Shown here: positions 14,556 to 21,277 of the stretch, one piece after another | Numbering within the stretch: the first letter of the stretch is position 1 | Layout: each line of letters starts with the position of its first letter | NCBI GenBank assembly: GCA_964436005.1 | Contig: CAYTBK010000045.1 | Location: forward strand, 1-28,677 | DNA from: JAGNHB01 sp964436005 | Lineage (GTDB): Bacteria > Acidobacteriota > JAAYUB01 | Reading direction: 5' to 3' | DNA: 28,677 nucleotides | Notes under the pieces: generated by a model | Told to the model about the DNA's origin: nothing | What the model saw: the letters and a program-made list of their open reading frames with translations, nothing else | The model's database searches: none | Position numbers and translations under genes: made by a program

Positions 14556-15071
14556 ATGGGCAGCCTGTACGAGGAAATCGACGACGCCCTGGCCGGCATG
14601 CTGAAGGCCGACGGGTGGTTCTTCCACCCGGGGCCGACGCCGCCGGCCGGACCGAACCACGTGCGCCTGGTCGACACGGAGGCACCCGAGACCGTGGCGC
14701 CCGTCGCCGAGTTCACGGACTATTTCCCGGAAAACGTCCTCCCGGCCGTGCTGGTGCTTTCCCTCCTGGAAAACCCCCGGGTGACGGAGGAGACCATCGG
14801 GGAGGTCCGCTACGAGGTGCCGGTGAAGGTCCTGGGCGTGTTGACCGGGGGGAAGAAGGCGAAAGTCCGCGCGGACGCCATGGCCCTGGCCGCCAACATC
14901 GAGCGGGTGCTCCTGACCGGCCGGGACGCCGCCGGCGCCCCGCACCTGGACGGGTCGCACGGGTGTTTCCTGCGGCCGCCCACGTCCACGGTGGACGTCA
15001 AGAGGAACGAACGCAACCGCCGCTGGTACGGCACGGTCGAAACCGACGTGGCCGTGGTGGCGATAGTCTGA
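14556..15071 (+). CDS. tail terminator-like protein, DUF1834 (Mu gp37-like)
   Basis: A 171-residue protein starting one base after the preceding stop. It has the size, position and pattern of DUF1834/Mu gp37: an N-terminal helix (YEEIDDALAGMLKAD), a beta region (NVLPAVLVLSLLENPRVTEE, RYEVPVKVLGV), a long helix with RADAMALAANIERVLLTG and a final strand pair (RRWYGTVETDVAVVAI). This is the alpha/beta layout of tail terminators and tail-completion proteins, which cap the tail tube at the head-proximal end. The match is by pattern and context. Confidence 0.78.
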   Translation: MGSLYEEIDDALAGMLKADGWFFHPGPTPPAGPNHVRLVDTEAPETVAPVAEFTDYFPENVLPAVLVLSLLENPRVTEETIGEVRYEVPVKVLGVLTGGKKAKVRADAMALAANIERVLLTGRDAAGAPHLDGSHGCFLRPPTSTVDVKRNERNRRWYGTVETDVAVVAIV

Positions 15072-15081
15072 AGGAGGAACC

Positions 15082-15297
15082 ATGGTTGTATGCACGATAC
15101 CGATTCGACTGTACGGGGAGCACGCGGGCTTCTACCGGCGCGGCGGCACCGACCCGCGCGACGAGCTGGCCGCGCTCTATCCGGAGAACTTCAAGCTGGA
15201 GCAGGCCGGGCCGGCTTGCCCCGCTGCCGCCCGGGAGGCGAACCCGACGCCTGACGGGGAGGAGACCGAAAAGACCAACAAACGGAGGAAGCCATGA
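15082..15297 (+). CDS. small tail-cluster protein with KRRK tail
   Basis: A 71-residue protein with AAGGAGGAA upstream of the ATG. It has a short N-terminal part (VVCTIPIRLYGEHAGFYRRG), a middle helix (DELAALYPENFKL) and a polar tail ending in TNKRRKP. In Mu a small DUF2635 gene occupies this position before the tail sheath; this protein is not obviously that family. Like the product of 12714-12941, its C-terminal KRRK is encoded by the ribosome binding site of the next gene (AAACGGAGGAA), and its stop overlaps the next ATG. The function is unknown. Confidence 0.6.
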   Translation: MVVCTIPIRLYGEHAGFYRRGGTDPRDELAALYPENFKLEQAGPACPAAAREANPTPDGEETEKTNKRRKP

Positions 15298-16316
15298 GCC
15301 TGAAAAGCGTGAGCGGCGGCTGGCGCGGCCTGTCCATGTCGAAGGAGAGCGCCTACGGCACACCCGCCACCGTCAATACGAGCCTGAATTTCGCGGGCGA
15401 TTTTCTCGATGCGAAGCCGGAGAAGGTCTGGGACGACCGCGACGAGTTCACCGGGGAGCTGACGGCGACCCGTGTCGGCGTCCTGACGTCCAAGACGGAC
15501 GGCAAGCACTCGCAGAACGCCATGCCCCACAACCTGGCCATTTTCTTCGCCTGGGCGCTGGGGGCATGCGCCACGACCGACCCCGGCGACACGCTGCAGA
15601 ACACCGTCCGCAAGCACAAGATCAACATGTCGAAAGACATGGTGGAACCGCCGACCCGGACTGTGCGGGAGCTGGTCGGGGGCATCTGCAAGGAGTACCC
15701 GGGCATCGCCTGCTCCGAGGTGAATATCAGCGCCGCCCGGGAGGAGTTCGCCAAGGTGGAGGCGGTCCTGATCGGCATGGGGAAGGAGGACGTCATCACG
15801 CCCGTTCCCAGCCGGCCGGCCCAGGTGGTGGAGGAGTACCTGCGCTACCGGGACATCACCCTGAAGAAGGGCGGGACCTACGACGGCAGCGTCGTCACCG
15901 GGGGCGTCGACATCAGCGCCCGCGTGGAGAACTTCAAGCTCTCCGTGAAAAACGGGGCCAAGCAGGGGTACCTCTTCGGGTCCGACACTCCCTGCGCCGG
16001 CCGCGTGACGCGGGCCCGCCTGCTGGAAATCGCCCTCGACATGAAGGTCGAGTTCGAGGACGACGCGGAGAAGAACTCCCTCCTGGCCGGCGACACCTTC
16101 ATCGTCGAAATCCCCATGATCGGGGAACTCATCGGGCTGTCCACGACGAACCGGTACGCCGCCCGGATCGTGCTGCCCAAAGTCGCCTACAACAAGGTGG
16201 CGCGCACCCACGACGACGGGACCCTCAAGCTGGACCTCGGCTTCGCGGTGCTCGCCGACCCGACGCACGGCCCGCTCGACATCCATATCGTCAACGAACA
16301 GACCGCGTATTTGTAA
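15294..16316 (+). CDS. tail tube protein of a long non-contractile tail
   Basis: A 340-residue protein with the pattern of siphophage tail tube proteins: a start WRGLSMSKESAYGTPATVNT followed by beta-rich blocks, including WDDRDEFTGELTATRVGVLT, MPHNLAIFFAWALG, YRDITLKKGGTYDG and a C-terminal PTHGPLDIHIVNEQTAYL. It is followed by the G/GT chaperone pair and the tape measure, the standard order for tail tube genes. No sheath gene is present. This tells us that the tail is not Mu-like (contractile) although the head cluster is. The length suggests one tube domain with an additional domain. Its start overlaps the previous stop (ATGA). Confidence 0.8.
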   Translation: MSLKSVSGGWRGLSMSKESAYGTPATVNTSLNFAGDFLDAKPEKVWDDRDEFTGELTATRVGVLTSKTDGKHSQNAMPHNLAIFFAWALGACATTDPGDTLQNTVRKHKINMSKDMVEPPTRTVRELVGGICKEYPGIACSEVNISAAREEFAKVEAVLIGMGKEDVITPVPSRPAQVVEEYLRYRDITLKKGGTYDGSVVTGGVDISARVENFKLSVKNGAKQGYLFGSDTPCAGRVTRARLLEIALDMKVEFEDDAEKNSLLAGDTFIVEIPMIGELIGLSTTNRYAARIVLPKVAYNKVARTHDDGTLKLDLGFAVLADPTHGPLDIHIVNEQTAYL

Positions 16317-16341
16317 ACACTGAACCACAAGGAGAAACACG

Positions 16342-16767
16342 ATGCTTTTGACTGGAAACACCATCACCTTCCCCTGGCGCCCGAAAGGCGGGGAGACCCT
16401 CTCCGTAACGATGCGCCGCCCGACCACGACGGAGCTGGACCGCTACTACCGCAGCCGGCACAAGGCCGTCCAGGACAAGGAAAGCAAGGAGATCGTCGTC
16501 GTCGATTCGGCCACGCCGGCCCGGATCGCCCTGGTGGACGCCCTGCTGGTGGACCTCCGTGGCCTGGAGATGGACACCTCCGTCGGCCTCCGCACACCCG
16601 GCCGGGACTGCTTCCTGAGCGAAGAGGACAAGGCCGCCCTGACGAAGGAGTTCGGGAGGCCCGTCGAGTCCTGGCGCGACCTGATCCCCGTGGAGTGGCG
16701 GGTGGAATGGACCTCGCGATTCGAGGGGCCTGTCGGCCAGGAGGTCGCCGACCCTTTGGAACGTTAG
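16342..16767 (+). CDS. tail assembly chaperone (lambda gpG-like)
   Basis: A 141-residue protein with AAGGAG at 16329-16334 upstream. Position between tail tube and tape measure, small size, acidic C-terminal part and overlap with a second frame identify it as the G part of a G/GT chaperone pair, which coats the tape measure and recruits tube subunits but is not part of the finished tail. The stop at 16765-16767 lies just after the slippery site CCCTTTG (16752-16758). Visible blocks are FPWRPKGGETLSVTMRRPTT (a beta N-terminus) and LVDALLVDLRGLEM (helix). Confidence 0.8.
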   Translation: MLLTGNTITFPWRPKGGETLSVTMRRPTTTELDRYYRSRHKAVQDKESKEIVVVDSATPARIALVDALLVDLRGLEMDTSVGLRTPGRDCFLSEEDKAALTKEFGRPVESWRDLIPVEWRVEWTSRFEGPVGQEVADPLER

Positions 16768-17075
16768 TCTGGGAGTACCTGGCCGGCGACGTCGCCAAGA
16801 GGAAGCAGCAGTGCCGGACCTGCCAGGTGGACGAGGAAGTCGTGAACCCGGAAGCGGCGTGCGCCGCCTGCGACGTGCGGAAGCTGCAAGCCAGGTTCCC
16901 AAGGGAGTTCGTGCAATGGCTGGATGCGTTGGTGGACCTTTACAACAGGAACCAGGCCGGCTGGAGAATCGGCAACGACGACCTCAGCCTGGAAGAGTGG
17001 CGCGCGCTGGCCAAGGTCAGGGAGTGGTACGAACTCAGACGCGAAGAGATCCGGCTTCGTCTGTCGCGCTGGTGA
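16342..17075 (+). CDS. G-T tail chaperone fusion by -1 frameshift at 16752-16758
   Basis: The overlapping frame that ends at 17075 has no start of its own with a ribosome binding site. Slipping back one base on CCCTTTG makes a fusion of 139 residues from G and 105 from T (GTLVWEYLAGD onward), 244 in total. The T part has two C-x2-C pairs (C158/C161 and C174/C177), a likely zinc knuckle, then helices (FPREFVQWLDALVDLYNRN, LEEWRALAKVREWYEL). In lambda, GT binds the tail tube through T and the tape measure through G. The ratio of G to GT is set by slippage. The match in layout to lambda G/GT is strong; the sequence of T is not lambda-like. Confidence 0.82.
16739..16758 (+). promoter_or_regulatory. 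programmed -1 frameshift site with upstream SD-like element
   Basis: The heptamer C-CCT-TTG at 16752-16758 fits X-XXY-YYZ in the G frame, and re-pairing one base back gives CCC-TTT then the T frame. AGGAGG at 16739-16744, seven bases upstream, is a perfect Shine-Dalgarno sequence with no start codon at a proper distance in either frame. An internal Shine-Dalgarno just upstream is a known stimulator of -1 slippage, as in bacterial dnaX. I see only a short palindrome (GGCGACGTCGCC, 16785-16796) downstream. Confidence 0.78.
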
Positions 17076-17301
17076 GGGATGAGGGGGGGCGCTTGAGCCC
17101 CTCCGGGATCACCGCGTCCGGGTGCAGGCGCAGGGCTTGGCTGTCGGAGTCGCGGTCGCATCTCGGAACACGATATCTCCAAGGTAATTCAACATATTTG
17201 CCATCAATTTTCACTCGCATGCCGAGCAATTCCTTGAAGATAATCTCAATTGCAGCCCAAACAAATAAGACCAAGAGAAGAAGAATGATTAAAAATCCCA
17301 T
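17035..17301 (-). CDS. antisense single-span membrane protein (moron)
   Basis: An 88-residue protein on the opposite strand to the tail operon, starting at ATG 17301-17299 with GGAGG five bases upstream on that strand. The N-terminus (MGFLIILLLLVLFVWAAIEI) is a clear membrane segment. It is followed by a short basic and beta-prone part (MRVKIDGKYVELPWRYRVPR) and a polar C-terminus. The 3' end overlaps the end of T by 41 bases. The first 150 bases are AT-rich, unlike the operon. The good ribosome binding site, hydrophobic segment and composition argue for a real, recently acquired gene expressed from the prophage independently of the late genes, possibly for superinfection exclusion. Function unknown. 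Confidence 0.6.
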   Translation of the reverse strand: MGFLIILLLLVLFVWAAIEIIFKELLGMRVKIDGKYVELPWRYRVPRCDRDSDSQALRLHPDAVIPEGLKRPPSSLTSATDEAGSLRV

Positions 17302-17345
17302 GGCGTCCTCCGTTTTCAACCATTGTACTACTATCGGGGAGAACT

Positions 17346-20300
17346 GTGAGCGAAATCGGAAAAAATGACAATACCGTAGAGATCCGGGCCGTCCTCGACG
17401 ACCAGTTGAGCCCCGGCCTGCAGAAGGACCAGGAGGAGCTGGACAAGTTCGCCGACATGGCCCGGGAGACCCTGCAGGCGCTGGGGCCGGCCCTGGACCG
17501 GCAGACGGACGCCATTTCCAGGGGGATCGCCGAAACGTTCCGCCTGGTGAAGGAGGAGTCGCGGAAGGCGGCCGAGGAGGCGAAGAAGGCCGCCGAAGCG
17601 ACGGCGAAGGCGGCCGCCGAGGCCGCCCAGAAACAGAAGGAGTCCTGGCTCGGGGTCGCCGCGGTGGTGGCCGGCTACGGCGTCGGCGCCCGCCTGAAGG
17701 CTTCCGTCACGGACTGGGCCGCCAGCGGCGACGCGATGCTCGCCCTGTCGGCCAAGACGGGCATCGCCGCGGAAGAGCTGACGGCGCTGGCGTACGCCGC
17801 CAGGATGAACGACATCCCCATGGAACAGATGTCCCGCAGCCTTGCCTTTCTCTCCCGGGCCATGGTTTCGGCGGAGAACGGTTCCGGGGCGGCGGCGGCC
17901 GCGTTCGAACAGCTCGGCGTCAAGATCGAAGGTTCCGACGGCAAGTTGAAAAAACCGATCCAAGTGTTCTTCGACGCCGCCGAAGCCATGGGGGACGTCA
18001 CCGACCAGGCGAAACTGGCGGCCCTGTCCATGCAGCTCTTCGGCCGGTCCGGCGACGAGCTTCTGCCCATGCTGAACAACATCGGGAAGATCAAGGCCCA
18101 GATGGGCGAGGCGACCCGGCTCGGCCTGGTGCAGACGGAGGAGCAGCTGAAGTCGGCGGCGCGGATGGACGAAGCCGTCACCCGCCTGGAGGCCACCTGG
18201 GGGAAGCTCAAGGGGTCGGTCGTCGGCGGCCTCGCGGAAACGTTCTCGCCCGCGCTTTCGACGGTCCAGGCGTTGACGGCCAGCCTGGGCGACATGGGCG
18301 AAACCGCCAAAACGGCCACCACCGCCGTGGGTTCCATGGTGGTTATCGCGGCGACAATTGCAGCAATCGCACCCATTGCGACTAAGGCAAAGGATGCTAT
18401 TAAATCTCTTATTGGATCTTGGAAAAACCTTGCCCAAACGGCCGGCGAGGCGGCTGCTCTCACCGTGGCGGCGATGTTTCTCGCCAAGGCGCAGCGCGAG
18501 GCGGGAGAGGCGGCCGAAGCGCTGCAGAAGGCCACGGAAATGAACGTGTGGTCCCACTACATCCGCGGCATGGCGGAGGCCGGGACGGAGCTGCGGGAGC
18601 TGCGGCACGCCTTCGACGAGCTTTCCCGCGTGCAGGGCGACAGCGAAGAGGCCTGGGAGCAGCTTCGGGCCTCCCAGGCCGCCGCCGCCCGGGTGCTGGA
18701 ACGCTACCCCGGGCTGCTGCAGAGCATCGGGACGAACTTCACCTCCGCCGCCGCGGCGGCCCGGGCGTACGGGAACACCGTCGACATGGCCATGGGGAAG
18801 GAGGCGGGCCAGGTCCGCCAGGCGCTGGCGGCGGCCGAATCCGACCTGGCCCGCATCCGGACGGGCGAAGCGTGGAAGTCCATGATCCGGGCCAACCCTT
18901 TGACACACAACCCCGCGCCCGAGTATGCGAGTATCGACGTGCGGGCCGCGGCCGCCGGCCCCGACATGCGCCAGGTCGGCCTCATGGACCGGACATCGGT
19001 CATCGCCCAGATCGCAGTGAAGGAAGAGAGCGTCAAGCAGCTTCGGGCGCTGGACCGCAAGTACAGCGAAGACCAGCGGGCGCGGCTGCTGGCCGACGAG
19101 AGAACCAAGCGGGAAATCGAGGCCGCCGGGGCTTCGGAACAGGAAAACCTGCTGAAACAGCACACCGAGAGGGAGGCGCAACTCGACGACCTGGCTTCCC
19201 GGGCGCGGACCCAAAAGGCCAAAGCCGAGATCGACAAGCTGCGGAAGATCGAAGACCAGCGCTACGCCAGGGAACTGAGCAAGGCCGGCGGCGGTTCGAA
19301 CCCGGGGGGAGGGTCGGAGGAACTGGCGCGCATCCGCCTGGCCGCCGAGCGGAAAGGGCAGGAAGAGCTTCTGCGCGACTGGTACGAGTACCAGGACACC
19401 CTGGCGGAAATCTACCGTGCCGACGGGGCGACGTTCGCCGACATGGCGCGGACGAAGGCCGCCGTGGACGAAGCCTGGACGCGCGTGCAGGCGCAGAAGC
19501 AGGCCGCGGCGCTGACCGCCGGGATGGACGAGAGCGTGCGGGTCTGGAAGGAGAGCCGGGCGGCCCGGGAAGAAGCCCTGCAGTCGGAAACCCAGTCCCA
19601 GTTCGCCGCGTTTCAGGAGTTCCAGAGCGTGCGCGACCAGATGGCCCAGGCGGAGGAGACGCTGACCCAGCGGGTGGAGCGCGAGCACCTGGCCCGGCTG
19701 CTGGTCGCCAAGAAGGCCGCCGACCAGGGCACCATCGAAAAGCGGCGTTACGACGACTACGTAGTGGCGTCGGAGCGCATGCGCGACCGGGAACTGGAGG
19801 ACGCGGCGCGGGAGCACGCCCGTAGGATGGATGAGATCCGGGCGGAAAAAGTCGGCCTGGCCGTCCAGTCCTCCCCCCGGTACACCGACGAGGAAAAAAA
19901 CAACCTCCAGACCATGATCCGCGAGATGCAGACCATCCAGCGGATCCGAGACGAGATCATGAACGCGAAGTCGGCCGCGGACGCCGACCTGGGCATCGCA
20001 CAGCTCGATCTGGAGATCGAACGGCTGCGGCAGATCAGCGACATGCCCGGGCCGGACAAGTTCCGGGACACGGTCCGCGGGCTGATCGATGACATGCAGA
20101 CCCTGATCGCGCTGGCCGGCGACTACATGGCCGCCCTCTCCTCGGGAGACTCGGCCGCCGCGGCGGCGGCCCTGGCCCGGCTGGCCGGCCAGGTGGGCAA
20201 GACCAACCAGGCCATGGACAAGGTGGAAGGAAGCACGAAGAAGCCGCAGACGGCCCTGCAGAAGTTCGGGACCACGGCCAAGCGGGTCTTCGACGAATAC

Positions 20301-20927
20301 AAGGGCGCCCTGGCCGATAGCCTGGTGGCCGCCCTGATGGGCGAAAAGTCCTTCGGGCAGGCCATGAAGGACGTGTTGGCCCAGATCCTGGCGGCAAAGT
20401 CAAAGGAATACATAGTGAAGAGCCTGGAGGAAATCGCCAAGGCCCTGTCTTGCCTGGCCAGTCCCAAAACAGCGGCGGAAGCGCCTGGCCACTTCAAGGC
20501 GGCGGCCGGGTGGGCTGCGGCGGCGGCCGCCTGCGGCGTGGCGGCGGGAGTGGTGAATTCCGCAGGCGGCGGAGGCGGCGGCAGCGGATCCGAAGAGAAA
20601 AAGTCCGAGCCCCGCGATTACACCACGGAAGATCTGGAAGCCATCAAGGCGCAGGGCAATCGGACGTCTTCCTCTTCCGGCTCTTCGGGGTCGGCCGGGG
20701 AACTGACGTCCGGCTCGTCGGGGTCGTCTTCGACTCCCGGCGGCAAGCAGGGGCGCGTCATCGTACTCCACGTGCACAACCACGTGTATTCCCTGGACCC
20801 GCGCGACGCCGCCAGGGTGATGCGGAAGAGCGGAGCCGGCATCGCCCAGGGGCTCGCCCGGGAGTTCCTTGACCACCCGGCCGTGGCCGTGAAAATCGGC
20901 GCCCTGACCGGAGGAGGCGACCTGTAA
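17346..20927 (+). CDS. tail tape measure protein
   Basis: A 1193-residue protein with a GTG start and GGGGAG at 17336-17341. It is long, helical and Ala/Glu/Lys/Gln-rich, as expected for the ruler that fixes tail length. It has an N-terminal coiled part with Ala/Lys-rich repeats (about 70-98), a hydrophobic segment at about 100-120 (WLGVAAVVAGYGVGA), a second at about 320-340 (VGSMVVIAATIAAIAPIA), a long helical central part, a third hydrophobic Ala-rich segment at about 1045-1065 and a Gly/Ser linker, then a small C-terminal domain (VIVLHVHNHVYSLDPRDAAR). The membrane-type segments may help DNA cross the inner membrane. Codons near 18340-18440 are AT-rich, unlike the rest. It is preceded by the chaperone pair, as usual. 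Confidence 0.9.
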   Translation: MSEIGKNDNTVEIRAVLDDQLSPGLQKDQEELDKFADMARETLQALGPALDRQTDAISRGIAETFRLVKEESRKAAEEAKKAAEATAKAAAEAAQKQKESWLGVAAVVAGYGVGARLKASVTDWAASGDAMLALSAKTGIAAEELTALAYAARMNDIPMEQMSRSLAFLSRAMVSAENGSGAAAAAFEQLGVKIEGSDGKLKKPIQVFFDAAEAMGDVTDQAKLAALSMQLFGRSGDELLPMLNNIGKIKAQMGEATRLGLVQTEEQLKSAARMDEAVTRLEATWGKLKGSVVGGLAETFSPALSTVQALTASLGDMGETAKTATTAVGSMVVIAATIAAIAPIATKAKDAIKSLIGSWKNLAQTAGEAAALTVAAMFLAKAQREAGEAAEALQKATEMNVWSHYIRGMAEAGTELRELRHAFDELSRVQGDSEEAWEQLRASQAAAARVLERYPGLLQSIGTNFTSAAAAARAYGNTVDMAMGKEAGQVRQALAAAESDLARIRTGEAWKSMIRANPLTHNPAPEYASIDVRAAAAGPDMRQVGLMDRTSVIAQIAVKEESVKQLRALDRKYSEDQRARLLADERTKREIEAAGASEQENLLKQHTEREAQLDDLASRARTQKAKAEIDKLRKIEDQRYARELSKAGGGSNPGGGSEELARIRLAAERKGQEELLRDWYEYQDTLAEIYRADGATFADMARTKAAVDEAWTRVQAQKQAAALTAGMDESVRVWKESRAAREEALQSETQSQFAAFQEFQSVRDQMAQAEETLTQRVEREHLARLLVAKKAADQGTIEKRRYDDYVVASERMRDRELEDAAREHARRMDEIRAEKVGLAVQSSPRYTDEEKNNLQTMIREMQTIQRIRDEIMNAKSAADADLGIAQLDLEIERLRQISDMPGPDKFRDTVRGLIDDMQTLIALAGDYMAALSSGDSAAAAAALARLAGQVGKTNQAMDKVEGSTKKPQTALQKFGTTAKRVFDEYKGALADSLVAALMGEKSFGQAMKDVLAQILAAKSKEYIVKSLEEIAKALSCLASPKTAAEAPGHFKAAAGWAAAAAACGVAAGVVNSAGGGGGGSGSEEKKSEPRDYTTEDLEAIKAQGNRTSSSSGSSGSAGELTSGSSGSSSTPGGKQGRVIVLHVHNHVYSLDPRDAARVMRKSGAGIAQGLAREFLDHPAVAVKIGALTGGGDL

Positions 20928-21277
20928 TGGCCTACGCGACATTCAACCTCAACGTGGATTACGGCATGAAACGGGTCACGACCTTCCGGACCCTCATCCT
21001 CGACCTGGGCGACGGGCACGAGCAGCGTGTTTCGAAGTCGTCCGTGGCCCGGCACAAGTTTTCCCTGACCTTCAACAACCGCCTGACGTCCGAGATGAAA
21101 GCGGGCCTGTACGACTTTTACATCGCCAGAAAAGGGAATTTCGAGGCGTTCCAGATCGTCGATCCTTTGACTTCGACCGTCAGGGTGGTGCGCTTCGAGG
21201 AGGGGGAACTCTCCGAGGAGATGTTCTCCCGCCTGTTGGAGAACAGCGAAATCGCCGTGATCGAGGTCCAGGGATGA
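20927..21277 (+). CDS. minor tail protein, DUF2460/gpM-like
   Basis: A 116-residue protein. Its ATG overlaps the tape measure stop (TAATG). It is beta-rich and its pattern (KRVTTFRTLILDLGDGHEQR, KFSLTFNNRLTSEMKAGLYD, FYIARKGNFEAFQIVDP, VVRFEEGELSEEMFSRLLEN) resembles DUF2460-type and lambda gpM-like proteins that cap the tape measure end and start the tail tip. In lambda-like and GTA-like tails this gene follows the tape measure and precedes the L-like gene, as here. The family assignment is from pattern and position. Confidence 0.75.
   Translation: MAYATFNLNVDYGMKRVTTFRTLILDLGDGHEQRVSKSSVARHKFSLTFNNRLTSEMKAGLYDFYIARKGNFEAFQIVDPLTSTVRVVRFEEGELSEEMFSRLLENSEIAVIEVQG

Noticed and set aside
16785..16796. 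GGCGACGTCGCC as a stimulatory hairpin for the frameshift
   Set aside because: A perfect palindrome without a loop makes at most a 4-bp stem and lies 26 bases after the slippery site, too far for a typical stimulator.
17331..19817. An 828-residue minus-strand frame opposite the tape measure
   Set aside because: Shadow of the GC-rich tape measure codons; the composition is atypical for a protein and it overlaps a clear gene over its entire length.
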